This document shows positions 39,434-48,585 of a DNA stretch of 64,000 nucleotides, piece by piece. How positions within the stretch are numbered: position 1 is the first letter of the stretch; every line of letters begins with the position of its first letter. A program made the position numbers and the translations under genes. The notes under the pieces are model-generated. The model ran no database searches. It worked only from the letters and a program-made list of their open reading frames with translations, and was not told where the DNA came from. Origin of the DNA: Gloeocapsopsis dulcis (GTDB lineage: Bacteria; Cyanobacteriota; Cyanobacteriia; Cyanobacteriales; Chroococcidiopsidaceae); assembly GCF_032163395.1 (NCBI RefSeq), contig NZ_CP119968.1, positions 357,501 through 421,500 on the forward strand, written 5' to 3'.

Positions 39434-40018
39434 TCACTTTTTTGTCAAGGGTGAATCTGCGGAATATGGAGACAAAACAATTTTTAACTTCCAGCCTGAA
39501 CGGACAAGGCGCGTTTGAATCTGACGTTCCCACTCTGATAAAACTTGCAGAAATTCTGATTGTCCCAGACCATTATGCCAAAGAATCAGTGCATCTTCAC
39601 CAGTGTCTTTGTAATATCGTTTGCGCCGTCCAGCAGTTTTGAAGCCGAACTTTTGGTACAGTGCAATGGCAGGATCGTTAGAAACCCTGACTTCTAGAGT
39701 AGCGTGTTCTAAGCTGCGGTTTTCTGCCACTGACAATAGACCGTAGAGTAGCGCTTGTCCTAAACCTTGACCTTGATATTGGGGATGAACTGCCACCATA
39801 GTAATGTGAGCTTCCTCTAGAATTGCCCAAAGACAGCCCACGCCTAATAGGGAGTTAGGTGCAAGCGGAGTAACCAAACCAATTAAGTCACTATTGGGAC
39901 TATCCAACTCTCGTTGGTATGCTTCTAGAGTCCAAAGACCATCGAAGCAGGCTTGATCCAATTCCAACAATGCACTGAGATGCTCTGGTGTGAGATATTT
40001 AAGTTCTAATAAAGTCAC
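39434..40018 (-). CDS. rimI: Ribosomal protein S18-alanine N-acetyltransferase RimI
   Basis: The 194-residue protein has the GNAT fold with the acetyl-CoA loop VAVHPQYQGQGLGQALLYGL (near residue 75) and the C-terminal motif NDPAIALYQKFGFKTAGRRKRYY, diagnostic of RimI. The extra 45-residue C-terminal tail is variable. It acetylates N-termini in the cytosol. It is divergent from lysA with 64 bp between starts, and a neighbour of clpC. Confidence 0.9.
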   Translation of the reverse strand: MTLLELKYLTPEHLSALLELDQACFDGLWTLEAYQRELDSPNSDLIGLVTPLAPNSLLGVGCLWAILEEAHITMVAVHPQYQGQGLGQALLYGLLSVAENRSLEHATLEVRVSNDPAIALYQKFGFKTAGRRKRYYKDTGEDALILWHNGLGQSEFLQVLSEWERQIQTRLVRSGWKLKIVLSPYSADSPLTKK

Positions 40019-40082
40019 AGCAATTTGTACACTGGGAGACGAACCCTATTTACGCCTGTCAAAAGGAAAACATTTAATAATT

Positions 40083-41522
40083 ATGGTATCGACTCATCCT
40101 GCGGGGGTGCAAAATTCTGGTCGCCAGTATTTACCGAAGGCAACTGACACTACATCCCCAAACCAAGAACTTTTACCGCTTACAGCGCGAATTAACAGCA
40201 GCGATCGCCTAGAAATTGGCGGGTGTGATGTGACAACGCTGGTACAGCAATTTGGTTCGCCGCTTTATATTTTGGATGAGGATACTTTGCGCAGCGCTTG
40301 TCGCCAGTATCGCGAAGCCTTGCAAAAGTATTATCCAGGAGAGTCCCAAGTTCTGTATGCTTCCAAAGCCTGGAGTTGTCTAGCGATCTGCGCGATCGCC
40401 GCTCAAGAAGGTTTGGGAGTTGATGTCGTCTCAGGAGGTGAACTTTATACCGCTTTACAAGCAGGAGTTAGCCCTCACAAACTTTATTTCCACGGCAACA
40501 ATAAATCTTTAGAAGAATTAAAATTAGCGATTAATTCAGGCTGCACGGTTGTCGTCGATAATTGGTATGAGTTACAGACTTTAGGAGATAATTGGTCATC
40601 GGTAATTGGTGATAGTGAAAGTGGCAATGACCCATTATCCATTCCCCATTCCCCAATTCGCATAATGTTGCGACTAACGCCTGGAATTGAATGTCACACT
40701 CATGAATATATTCGTACAGGACATTTAGATAGCAAATTTGGTTTTGATCCCAATCAACTAGATGAAGTGTTTGCGTTTGTTAGCCAGCATTCTGCGTTGA
40801 ATTGTGTAGGCTTACACGCGCATATTGGTTCCCAGATTTTTGAGCAGCAACCACATCAAGATTTAGCTGGAGTCATGGTGCAGTGGTTAAAGAAAGCTAG
40901 CAGTTATGGCTTACAGATTCAAGAATTAAATGTCGGTGGTGGTTTGGGAATTCGCTATACCGAAGCTGACGATCCCCCTAGTATTGAGGCGTGGGTGAAG
41001 GGGGTGTGTACAGCCATGCAAGAGGCTTGTGCTGCACAACAAATAGCATTACCAAAGTTGCTTTGCGAACCAGGGCGATCGCTCATTGGTTCAGCTTGCG
41101 TTACTGCATATACAGTAGGTTCGTCAAAAACTATTCCTGGAATGCGTACCTACGTTGCTGTAGATGGTGGTATGTCAGATAATCCGCGTCCCATTACTTA
41201 CCAATCAGTTTATCGAGCAGTTGTGGCAAATAAAATGTGTGCACCAGTGGCACAAACAGTCACAATAGCTGGAAAACACTGCGAATCTGGCGATATTCTG
41301 ATTAAAGAGGCAACCTTACCACCGTCTGAACCAGGAGACATTCTCGTAGTTCTGGCAACCGGAGCATACAACTACAGTATGGCATCGAATTACAATCGCT
41401 TGGCTCGACCAGCAGCAGTTGTCGTTAAGGGCGGGGAAGCTAACTTAATTCTCCGGCGTGAAACTTATCAAGATTTAATGCGACAAGACTGTCTACCTGC
41501 AAGATTATCAAGTGAGGCATAA
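40083..41522 (+). CDS. lysA: Diaminopimelate decarboxylase
   Basis: LysA makes lysine from meso-diaminopimelate with PLP. The protein has the PLP lysine in VLYASKAWSCLA, LHAHIGSQIF, NVGGGLGIRY, LCEPGRSLIG and the C-terminal AYNYSMASNYN. I chose ATG 40083 (479 residues): AAGGAAAAC lies upstream and the protein then begins MVSTHPAGVQNSGR. An earlier frame opening at 39990 would overlap rimI and has no ribosome site. Residues about 171-193 (NWSSVIGDSESGNDPLSIPH) look like a tandem-repeat insertion. cdaA follows after 111 bp. Confidence 0.95.
   Translation: MVSTHPAGVQNSGRQYLPKATDTTSPNQELLPLTARINSSDRLEIGGCDVTTLVQQFGSPLYILDEDTLRSACRQYREALQKYYPGESQVLYASKAWSCLAICAIAAQEGLGVDVVSGGELYTALQAGVSPHKLYFHGNNKSLEELKLAINSGCTVVVDNWYELQTLGDNWSSVIGDSESGNDPLSIPHSPIRIMLRLTPGIECHTHEYIRTGHLDSKFGFDPNQLDEVFAFVSQHSALNCVGLHAHIGSQIFEQQPHQDLAGVMVQWLKKASSYGLQIQELNVGGGLGIRYTEADDPPSIEAWVKGVCTAMQEACAAQQIALPKLLCEPGRSLIGSACVTAYTVGSSKTIPGMRTYVAVDGGMSDNPRPITYQSVYRAVVANKMCAPVAQTVTIAGKHCESGDILIKEATLPPSEPGDILVVLATGAYNYSMASNYNRLARPAAVVVKGGEANLILRRETYQDLMRQDCLPARLSSEA
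40596..40660. repeat. Tandem heptamer-like repeat inside lysA
   Basis: Units of the type CCATTCC repeat around 40631-40655 and variants of ATTGGTA at 40591-40611. The encoded residues fall in a surface loop before the conserved IRIMLRLTPGIE, so the repeat seems tolerated in frame. Confidence 0.5.
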
Positions 41523-41596
41523 AATCTTAGGGCATTTTTAAGATGAAATCGAGGAAGATAGAATAACCCCTTCTACTATTCCTCCTGTTCTTTCTT

Positions 41597-41632
41597 GCCT
41601 AACTCCTTAACCCCTAACCCCTGAACCCCGAT
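41597..41632. repeat. Short tandem heptamer repeat before cdaA
   Basis: Degenerate seven-base units (CCTTAAC, CCCTAAC, CCCTGAA, CCCCGAT) run up to the cdaA start codon, similar to the array before pyrB. Both abut an ATG, so they may affect translation. Confidence 0.65.
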
Positions 41633-41633
41633 C

Positions 41634-42563
41634 ATGAGAGATTTGTGGAAGCAATGGCTGATCGACCTTGGCTGGACGCAGTCAGTGTTGCTTCACATAA
41701 TTGATTTGGGGCTGGTGCTGGGGTTGACTTACATGGTGCTAGTGATTATTGGCGAACGGCGTACGCTGTGGATGGTGCGGGGATTTATTTTACTCATGCT
41801 GGCATCTGTAGTGAGTGGCAGATTGGAGTTGCGGCTGCTCAATTTTGTGTTGGAGAAGTTAGTCATTGGTTGTGCGGTAGCGATCGCCGTTGCTTACCAA
41901 TCAGACTTGCGCCGATTTTTAGAACAACTAGGGCGGGGTGAATTGGGACATTTATGGCAGCCATCGCGCCGGATTATTGCTAAGCCAGATAGTGTCATTG
42001 ATGAAATTGTTGAGGCAGTCAAAGAACTTTCACAAAATAGAATTGGCGCACTAATTGTTTTAGAAACTAATGGTCCGATTGATGAAGCAGACTTTAATGC
42101 GTCAGGCGTACAGCTAAATGCGGAGGTATCTAAGGAACTTATCCAAACAATCTTTCACCCAAAAACTCCTCTTCATGATGGTGCTGCGTTAATTCGGGGG
42201 TCTCGCCTGGTTGCTGCTGCGGTCATTTTACCACTGACAAAACGCACTGCTTCCCGCCAGCTTGGTACCCGCCATCGTGCCGCAATGGGAATCACTGAGC
42301 GTGTTCCAGATAATTCTATTTGTGTCATTGTTTCTGAAGAAACAGGTTCGATTTCTTTTGCTGAAAAGGGAATACTCAACAGACCACTCACCAGCAGTAA
42401 ACTGAAAGAATTATTAGAAGCTAAGTTTTCCCCGCCTGTAGAGCGTGAAACTGTTGCCCCTAGCGTGCTAAGTTGGGTTCGCCAGATCCGTCACCAGGGC
42501 AGGGCACTAGTATCGCGTTTACTGGGTGTATCATCGTCAGCTTCTCATCGAAACAAAAAATGA
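41634..42563 (+). CDS. cdaA: Membrane diadenylate cyclase CdaA
   Basis: CdaA makes cyclic di-AMP from two ATP, a second messenger for osmotic and potassium control and, in cyanobacteria, night survival. The 309-residue protein has three N-terminal membrane helices (about residues 20-40, 46-62 and 75-88) and the DAC domain with both catalytic motifs: HDGAALIRG (residues 181-189) and [10 protein letters not shown] (211-220). Its stop overlaps the uppS start (ATGA), so the two are translationally coupled. A cdaR gene is not adjacent. The pairing with cell-wall lipid synthesis fits c-di-AMP links to the envelope. Confidence 0.95.
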   Translation: MRDLWKQWLIDLGWTQSVLLHIIDLGLVLGLTYMVLVIIGERRTLWMVRGFILLMLASVVSGRLELRLLNFVLEKLVIGCAVAIAVAYQSDLRRFLEQLGRGELGHLWQPSRRIIAKPDSVIDEIVEAVKELSQNRIGALIVLETNGPIDEADFNASGVQLNAEVSKELIQTIFHPKTPLHDGAALIRGSRLVAAAVILPLTKRTASRQLGTRHRAAMGITERVPDNSICVIVSEETGSISFAEKGILNRPLTSSKLKELLEAKFSPPVERETVAPSVLSWVRQIRHQGRALVSRLLGVSSSASHRNKK

Positions 42564-43309
42564 CTGCAAAGCCAATTGTGTTACAAGATTTGCCCCCCGA
42601 TTTAAAACAAGAACGCCTACCCAAGCATGTGGCGGTCATTATGGATGGAAATGGTCGCTGGGCTAAGCATCGGGGGCTACCCCGAATTATGGGTCACAAA
42701 CAAGGCGTAGATGTGCTGAAAGATTTATTGCGCTGTTGTCGAGATTGGGGAGTAGCAGCCCTAACAGCATATGCTTTTTCTACAGAAAATTGGGGCAGAC
42801 CGTTAGAAGAAGTTGATTTTTTAATGACGTTGTTTGAGCGGGTGTTGCGTAAAGAATTGCGCGAGATGATGGAGGAAGATGTCCGCATTCAGTTTGTAGG
42901 GAACTTGAGCGCGCTGCCGCGATCGCTGCAAGCAGAAATTGCGCGGGCTGTTGACCAAACTCAACACAATCATGGAATTCAGTTTACTGTGGCAACAAAT
43001 TATGGCGGACGGCAAGAGATTTTGGATGCTTGTCGGGCGATCGCGCATCAGGTACAGCAAGGATTACTACAGCCAGATGAAATTGATGAAGCTTTGTTTG
43101 AACGCCATTTATACACTGCTGGGATTTGCGATCCCGATTTATTAATCCGCACCAGTGGAGAAATGCGCATTAGTAACTTTCTGCTGTGGCAAATGGCTTA
43201 TGCCGAAATTTACATTACTGAAACGCTCTGGCCTGATTTTGACCGTGCTGAGTTTCACAGGGCATTATGCTCTTACCAACAGCGCGAAAGACGATTTGGC
43301 AAAGTGTAA
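42560..43309 (+). CDS. uppS: Isoprenyl (undecaprenyl) diphosphate synthase
   Basis: UppS makes the C55 lipid carrier for peptidoglycan and polysaccharides from farnesyl diphosphate. The 249-residue protein has [19 protein letters not shown] with the catalytic Asp, [18 protein letters not shown] and [18 protein letters not shown], the full cis-prenyltransferase signature. The ATG at 42560 overlaps the cdaA stop by four bases. An upstream frame opening at 42473 lies inside cdaA and is ignored. Confidence 0.96.
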   Translation: MTAKPIVLQDLPPDLKQERLPKHVAVIMDGNGRWAKHRGLPRIMGHKQGVDVLKDLLRCCRDWGVAALTAYAFSTENWGRPLEEVDFLMTLFERVLRKELREMMEEDVRIQFVGNLSALPRSLQAEIARAVDQTQHNHGIQFTVATNYGGRQEILDACRAIAHQVQQGLLQPDEIDEALFERHLYTAGICDPDLLIRTSGEMRISNFLLWQMAYAEIYITETLWPDFDRAEFHRALCSYQQRERRFGKV

Positions 43310-43362
43310 GAAGGGGTGAGTGAAAGACAAAATTCAAAACTCAAAACTCAAAACTTTTCTAA

Positions 43363-43635
43363 TCATGGTCCAGAAAAAACAGCTTGCTCGACATCTTCAC
43401 GACTCAAAGAGTATTTGAACGAGCGGAGGATGTCTTGTGATGTTGTGCCAACTTTTGTGTAACGCACTGTCAGTTGATCGACATCGAGAAATAGCTCTGC
43501 TTCCCAATCAAGACGTTGTAAGTACCAACAGTGAAGTTGCTCGCTGTCTTGTTGGCAACCTTGATTCCTTAACCATTCTTCAATATTCGGCAGGGCATGG
43601 TTATATAAGGGAGTATCAGCTGAAGGAAGAGACAT
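43363..43635 (-). CDS. DUF3143 family protein
   Basis: The 90-residue protein (MSLPSADTPLYNHALPNIEE, then ELFLDVDQLTVRY and RSFKYSLSREDVEQAVF) fits the DUF3143 family, found almost only in cyanobacteria and plastid lineages. Its function is unknown. It lies 11 bp downstream of a DnaJ-domain gene, a pairing that I believe is common, and suggests a joint role in protein folding or photosystem assembly, which is inference. Confidence 0.85.
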   Translation of the reverse strand: MSLPSADTPLYNHALPNIEEWLRNQGCQQDSEQLHCWYLQRLDWEAELFLDVDQLTVRYTKVGTTSQDILRSFKYSLSREDVEQAVFSGP

Positions 43636-43646
43636 AGAATTAGATT

Positions 43647-44168
43647 TTAGATTGATAGGTTGGGAAGTTTAATGCTCTGTTGCACTACAGTTGGTGGTTT
43701 TAAGCTAGTTGTTGACTGGATGTCTCCACGAGTGAGCGCAACTGTAATTGCTAGTACGATACAGCAGACAAAAGTTAACAGTAACAGAAATAAAGCGAAA
43801 ATTTCTCCAGATGACAAAGGACGATCTGTAGGTTCGAGGTATGCTGAGCGCGATCGCCAAGCATGAGTAGATGCAGGGCGGTTAAGATCTACAGGAACTT
43901 GAATCACAGCAACTCGTGAGTAGCCAATTTTTAAGTCGTATTGCGATCGCCGCTCTGGACTACTGAGCGTAGCATAGGCTTCATTAATTTGCTGAAACTT
44001 AGCTGTTGCATTTGCTTTTGGTAAATCTGTGGTATCGGGATGGTAACGTTTACTGAGTTCCCGATAGGCGCGGCGAATTTCTATCGGGGATGCTGAAGGG
44101 TGAATTCCCAGCAACGCATAGTAGCTGTTTTGATGGATAGATGTGCGATCGCGCTCCTGTTGTGACAT
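43647..44168 (-). CDS. J-domain protein with a C-terminal membrane helix
   Basis: Residues 16-80 form a J-domain (YYALLGIHPSASPIEIRRAY, with HPD in RYHPDTTDLP), which recruits and activates DnaK. A membrane helix (IFALFLLLLTFVCCIVLAITV, about residues 123-145) follows a linker of about 45 residues. No zinc-finger or substrate domain is present, so it is a membrane-anchored type III J-protein, likely placing DnaK at the thylakoid or plasma membrane. It is co-directional with DUF3143. A tnpB element lies about 70 bp upstream. Confidence 0.92.
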   Translation of the reverse strand: MSQQERDRTSIHQNSYYALLGIHPSASPIEIRRAYRELSKRYHPDTTDLPKANATAKFQQINEAYATLSSPERRSQYDLKIGYSRVAVIQVPVDLNRPASTHAWRSRSAYLEPTDRPLSSGEIFALFLLLLTFVCCIVLAITVALTRGDIQSTTSLKPPTVVQQSIKLPNLSI

Positions 44169-44245
44169 TGCTTGATCTTGACTTAGAGCAGTTTAATTCA
44201 GCATTCACAATACTTTTGTCTATTTTAACTTCAACGGCAACAAGT

Positions 44246-44276
44246 CCCACTCCATAGCCGCAGACTTGGAGCTGGG
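44246..44276 (+). repeat. Left-end hairpin of the second tnpB element
   Basis: CCCA-CTCCA pairs with TGGAG-C-TGGG across a 12-base loop, with one bulged C, as expected for a Y1-transposase end. Confidence 0.6.
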
Positions 44277-44350
44277 ATGAATTGCCGACCGGAGCTTTAC
44301 TTTATCACGAAAAAGATTTATGGTAGAAAAAGTGAAGTTGACTGGTCGAT

Positions 44351-45511
44351 ATGCTCAAGGTTGTCAAAATCAGGATATATCCGACACAAGAGCAAGAGAT
44401 ATCTCTTGGCAAGAGCTTTGGTTGCGCTCGTTGGCTATGGAATAGGTTTCTAGCCCAAAACAATGAGGTTTATAAGGAAACAGGTAAGGGTTTATCCAGA
44501 TTTGATTACCAGAAGCAATTACCACAACTCAAGAAAGAGCTTGAGTGGTTGAGTGAAGTTTATTCACAATGCCTTCAAGTCGTTTGTCTGAATCTCAGCC
44601 GCGCTTTTATCAACTTCTTTGAAGGTAGGGCAAGGTATCCAAGATTCAAGTCCAAGCATGGTAGGCAGTCAATCACTTATCCTCAGAACGTCAAAGTTGA
44701 AGGAAACTATCTCAAAGTCCCAAAAGTAGGCAATATTTTCGGCAAAATTCATAGAGAGGTTGTAGGCAAACTCAAGAGTGTTACCTTGTCTAAAAATCCG
44801 GATGGAAAGTATGACGCTTCTTTGTTGTTAGAAGATGGCGTGAGTGCTGTTACTCGCAAGAGTGATGGTCAAGCAATCGGACTTGACTTAGGTTTGACTG
44901 ATTTTGTTGTTACTTCGGATAGTACCAAAATCAAACAACCTAGATGGATGAGGAAAAGAGAAAGAAATCTCAAACGCAAGCAACAAAATCTAGCCCGTAA
45001 AGTCAAAGGCTCTAAAAGTAGAGACAAAGCTAGGAGATTAGTTGCTAAAACTCATTCGCGCATTGCTCGTTGTCGCGAAGACTTTCTACACAAGCTATCC
45101 CGCAAGATAGTAAACAAAAACCAAGTGATTGTTGTAGAAGACTTGCACGTAAAAGGAATGGTACAAAACCCAAACTTATCTAAGGCAATTAGTCAGGTAG
45201 GTTGGGGGATGTTTTGTACCATGCTCAAATACAAGGCTGAGGCAGCAGGTAAAATTTATCTAGAAGTAAGTAGATTTTTCCCTTCTAGTAAAACTTGCCA
45301 TGTCTGTCTAAACGTTGTTGGTAGTTTACCGTTGGATATTCGCTCTTGGACTTGTAGTTCTTGTGCTACAAGTCATGACAGAGATATCAATGCTGCTATC
45401 AATATCAGAAACGAAGGCTTGCGGATTTTGGCTTCGGGAACCGGAGCTACAGCGGAGGGAGTCTCTGTAAGTCCTAAACGGGGGCGTAAAAAGTCCACGG
45501 TCGAGGCTTGA
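44351..45511 (+). CDS. tnpB: TnpB RNA-guided endonuclease (IS605 family)
   Basis: The 386-residue TnpB has the opening MLKVVKIRIYPTQEQEISLG, RuvC-I IGLDLGLTDFVVTSD, RuvC-II VIVVEDLHVKGM, a zinc ribbon (CHVC and CSSC) and RuvC-III HDRDINAAINI. All catalytic acids are kept. The basic C-terminus (SPKRGRKKSTVEA) is typical. Compared with the first TnpB it has different spacing and sequence throughout, so it belongs to another branch. It probably works with an RNA from the 3' end of the gene and the right-end hairpin. Confidence 0.93.
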   Translation: MLKVVKIRIYPTQEQEISLGKSFGCARWLWNRFLAQNNEVYKETGKGLSRFDYQKQLPQLKKELEWLSEVYSQCLQVVCLNLSRAFINFFEGRARYPRFKSKHGRQSITYPQNVKVEGNYLKVPKVGNIFGKIHREVVGKLKSVTLSKNPDGKYDASLLLEDGVSAVTRKSDGQAIGLDLGLTDFVVTSDSTKIKQPRWMRKRERNLKRKQQNLARKVKGSKSRDKARRLVAKTHSRIARCREDFLHKLSRKIVNKNQVIVVEDLHVKGMVQNPNLSKAISQVGWGMFCTMLKYKAEAAGKIYLEVSRFFPSSKTCHVCLNVVGSLPLDIRSWTCSSCATSHDRDINAAINIRNEGLRILASGTGATAEGVSVSPKRGRKKSTVEA

Positions 45512-45528
45512 GCCAATGAACTCCGAAG

Positions 45529-45561
45529 CCCACGCTATACTGCAAAGCAGTTAGCGATGGG
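45529..45561 (+). repeat. Right-end hairpin of the second tnpB element
   Basis: CCCA/TGGG, CGCTA/TAGCG and ACTG/CAGT pair around a short loop. In this family the structure marks the reRNA 3' end, with guide sequence from the flanking DNA. Confidence 0.65.
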
Positions 45562-45718
45562 TAGTTCACAACTAGATTTACCGCTGCGCGGAGTTATGAA
45601 GAATGAATTTTGAATTAAAGATAATAACTTTGTATGGAGTTGACTCAAATCTCAAAACTTTGAGTGTCGAGGTTGTGTTTGGTTGGTTGTTAGAGTGAGG
45701 CGGCATTAAATACCTTTT

Positions 45719-47032
45719 CTACAGAAATGGTTTGGATATATGTGTATGTTTACAAACACCACAAATTGCAGCGAGCAATATCCAAGCTAAAGTATTAAGG
45801 CGTAAATCAAAAATTGTCACGTCTACAGTATTGAATACTACACAAGCAAAAAATGCGACGAGATAACTAAAAAAAATTAATTTATCTTGAGCAATTTGTA
45901 TTTCATCTGAATTAATAGATTGCCAATTACGTAATAGTTGAATACTGCGAAACAAAATCCAACCAACCCAGAGACTTAAGAACACAATACCTAATATTCC
46001 TGTTTCTGCTGCGAACATAAGGAAAAAGTTATGCGGGTGTCCTAGCCAAACATGCATGTGATTCTCATATAAGGGTGTGAAATTACGTAATCCCCAGCCG
46101 GTTAAAGGACGTTGTTGAGTTAAAGACAGAGCAAACTGCCATTGAGTAGTGCGTAAAAAAGGAATTGGTCGATTGGGGTAGAGTTGGTCTGTTAATCTTA
46201 CCCAGAAGAACTGAGGCACAACTGTTCGCAATAAATTATTCAACGGTGAGGGAGCAAAAGCAGCTAAAAAAATAGCACCAATGATCGCACTAACTCCCAT
46301 CACTAACCACCGCCAGCCTTGGTAAACTGCGAAGGCAAAAATTGCGCAGCAAGCGATCGCCCAAGCATTACGCGAATTTGTCAAGATTAAAGCAGCAAAG
46401 TTACCCACAACTGCCATCAATAAGAGCTTATTGTTATTGATCTGTTTTACTTTTGCTGTGAGACCCTCCAGCCATAAACCTAGTGCCAAAATAAAAGTAA
46501 TGACTAAATAACCCGCAAGAATATTGGCGTACATGAAAACAGAAGCCATGCGCCCAGGGGGATTACCTTGAGCCACTAGTGTCCAACCAAGAACACCTGA
46601 CAACGATGCTGGAGTTGTCCAATTTAATAACAATTGCCCAAAGCCAAGCACGATCGCTGGGATAGATGTTATCACCAGGATTTTAGCTAATTGCCGCAAC
46701 TGAGCAGGTGTTTGAATAAGAGTACTAAAGGCAGCAAATAAGATAAAAAAGGGTAAGAAATTGAATAAACCTAAAGTCGCCGCCACACGGTCATAAGCAA
46801 AAATAGCTGTGAGAACTAACCAAGTAGCTAAAATGGCTAAGCCCCAGTACAACGGCGAGTTGACAATGTTGCGATACTTGTGCCGCCAGGTATCAACCAA
46901 TGCTAAAAATATTCCTAAAGCTCCTAAAATAGGAACTAAGGGAAAAGCAAGTAACCCCAGTTGAGCAAGGCTCCAGGCAGTTTGCAGACGGGCAGTAGAG
47001 TGCTGCTGCAATAATACTCGTTTCTTGCCCAT
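45719..47032 (-). CDS. IctB/O-antigen-ligase-like polytopic membrane protein
   Basis: The protein has about ten membrane helices and a Wzy_C-type core: TNSRNAWAIACCAIFAF, RTTQWQFALSLTQQRPLTGW, and a conserved external loop LYENHMHVWLGHPHNFFL with the catalytic-type His. Cyanobacterial members are named IctB, once proposed to move bicarbonate, but the fold is that of O-antigen ligases and polymerases that use lipid-linked sugars. I chose ATG 47032 (MGKKRVLLQQ, 437 residues) with GGAG upstream; a TTG at 47065 would overlap the yaaW-like gene. Coupling to that gene is likely, since only 17 bp separate them. Confidence 0.88.
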   Translation of the reverse strand: MGKKRVLLQQHSTARLQTAWSLAQLGLLAFPLVPILGALGIFLALVDTWRHKYRNIVNSPLYWGLAILATWLVLTAIFAYDRVAATLGLFNFLPFFILFAAFSTLIQTPAQLRQLAKILVITSIPAIVLGFGQLLLNWTTPASLSGVLGWTLVAQGNPPGRMASVFMYANILAGYLVITFILALGLWLEGLTAKVKQINNNKLLLMAVVGNFAALILTNSRNAWAIACCAIFAFAVYQGWRWLVMGVSAIIGAIFLAAFAPSPLNNLLRTVVPQFFWVRLTDQLYPNRPIPFLRTTQWQFALSLTQQRPLTGWGLRNFTPLYENHMHVWLGHPHNFFLMFAAETGILGIVFLSLWVGWILFRSIQLLRNWQSINSDEIQIAQDKLIFFSYLVAFFACVVFNTVDVTIFDLRLNTLAWILLAAICGVCKHTHISKPFL

Positions 47033-47049
47033 CTCCTCGTTTTCTCCAA

Positions 47050-47892
47050 TTACGCAAGCTGCCAATACTCGGTGCGAGTTAAGCGAATTTGCGCCAGGGC
47101 AAAGATTGTTGGAATAATACGATCGTAGTTAGTAGCGATCGCCCGCCATCCTAAATCAGCAAAGAACCACGTCCATAATGCAGGTCCCATCCAGGCAAAG
47201 ATACCACGAACTGCGCCGTAACGTGCTGCACTCGTTGCCATACCTTGTCGTGCTGTTTGCAATGCTAGATGGCTTTGAAATTGAGTTGCTGCTGCGGCAC
47301 CACCTTTAACAAGTGCTTGTTTGGCAACTTGGTAGCTAGCAAAATGGAGAGCAAACTGTCGGGCAATTTGTTGTAATAGGATAGGCTTCAACACCGAACT
47401 GACAGCTAAAGCACTACCACCTTTAACTAGCAAGGCTACTGGATTTTGCTGAACTATTGAGGGGACTTTTTCTGTCAATTTTAATTTAGTGAGCGATCGC
47501 TGTACTCGCAGTGTTATGCTTTGTTGCTCTTGGGTGGGGAGTTGTTTCCAGGCGCGTCCCAATAAATTTAAGAATACTTCTGCCTCTAAGTCAGTGGTAG
47601 CTAAATTATTAGAGTACGGAATTTTCAGATAACGACAGACTCGAATTAATGTTTGTCGATAAGTTACTTGTTCTGTACGCCTTTGTAACACTGTCACGCC
47701 ATCTGCGGCTAAATAGCGAAATCGCTGCTCAATGGCGTCTAGCCAGGAAGAGCGATCGCGGCTTTGCACTTCTATTGGCTCAGGAGTGTGTAAATAATCA
47801 AGCGGATTAAATTTACGGCAAAATAAAATATCTGTGAGTTGTTGCAACTCGTCTTCAGTGGCTAATTCTAGCGCCGCTCTCAGCTCGTCCAA
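47050..47892 (-). CDS. YaaW family protein
   Basis: The protein opens MDELRAALELATEDELQQLT and has RRKFNPLDY-like FCRKFNPLDYLH, YRQTLIRVCRYLKIPYS and a glycine/alanine-rich hydrophobic part (VALLVKGGSALAVSSVLKP, IFAWMGPALWTWFFADLGWR). This is the YaaW (UPF0174) pattern; the function is unknown. I chose the TTG at 47892 because GGAGGA lies seven bases upstream and homologues start MDEL; an earlier TTG at 47907 is inside that ribosome site. Two C-terminal hydrophobic segments suggest membrane association. Confidence 0.82.
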   Translation of the reverse strand: MDELRAALELATEDELQQLTDILFCRKFNPLDYLHTPEPIEVQSRDRSSWLDAIEQRFRYLAADGVTVLQRRTEQVTYRQTLIRVCRYLKIPYSNNLATTDLEAEVFLNLLGRAWKQLPTQEQQSITLRVQRSLTKLKLTEKVPSIVQQNPVALLVKGGSALAVSSVLKPILLQQIARQFALHFASYQVAKQALVKGGAAAATQFQSHLALQTARQGMATSAARYGAVRGIFAWMGPALWTWFFADLGWRAIATNYDRIIPTIFALAQIRLTRTEYWQLA

Positions 47893-48585
47893 CGTCGCTT
47901 CCTCCAAGTCCCTAGTCTACCTTATTCTACTCTCTACTTTTCTAGGTTAATACTTACAGCAGGTTGGATCGAGTTAATTTATTGATTTGACAGAAATTTC
48001 TTTAGTTTCTGCCCTCATGTCGAGCGATCGCTACATTAGTTTAGCTACCTAGTGAATTCTTACTGTTTTATCCAAATTTTTGTTTAATTGAAGGTATTCT
48101 TTAATACAACATAAATATTAATTTAGAAATTTGCTTTAATAGAGGTTTAAGCTGTCTTTTTGCAACATCAAGGTAATTCAGCAGGGAGTAGTTTTTACTA
48201 CATCTTTACTTTTTATTTTGTTAGCTGGCTTACATTACTCACTTTTTTTATGAAAGGAAAGTTGAAGATCTCATCAATTGAAATATTTTGTTTTGTATAG
48301 ATTTATGCTGAACCGATACCCTTTAAAATAACTTAGTTTATATATTAAGGTAGTGGTGCATTACGCTTTCAACAAGCAGTATCGGTTTTATCAATCTGAT
48401 TTCACCATTTCTATAAAATAAAAGTTGGTTTGCAAACAAGATAAGCAGTTGATAAGTAGTGTCATACAAGAATGCTATTACTCTAAGCCTCACTGCTAGC
48501 CTCTAAGAGGAGTGTCAGTTACGAAAGGGTGTTGAGAATCTGTAACCTGCACACAGCGTCAAGTAAACTGGGGTGAAGTTGAAAA
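47893..48585. promoter_or_regulatory. Long divergent intergenic region before comFB
   Basis: This 693-bp AT-rich region has no convincing gene. Two small hairpins are visible: CAGAAA/TTTCTG near 47990 and GTAGT/ACTAC near 48195. GGGGTGAAG at 48571-48579 is the comFB ribosome site. Confidence 0.5.

Larger units (their letters stand above)
44235..45569 (+). mobile_element. Second IS605-type element with only tnpB
   Basis: tnpB lies between a left-end hairpin at 44246-44276 and a right-end hairpin at 45529-45561 followed by TTCAC. The tip sequence parallels the TTCAA of the first element. There is no tnpA. The outer ends are estimated. It sits upstream of the J-domain gene and downstream of the IctB-like gene. 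Confidence 0.75.
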
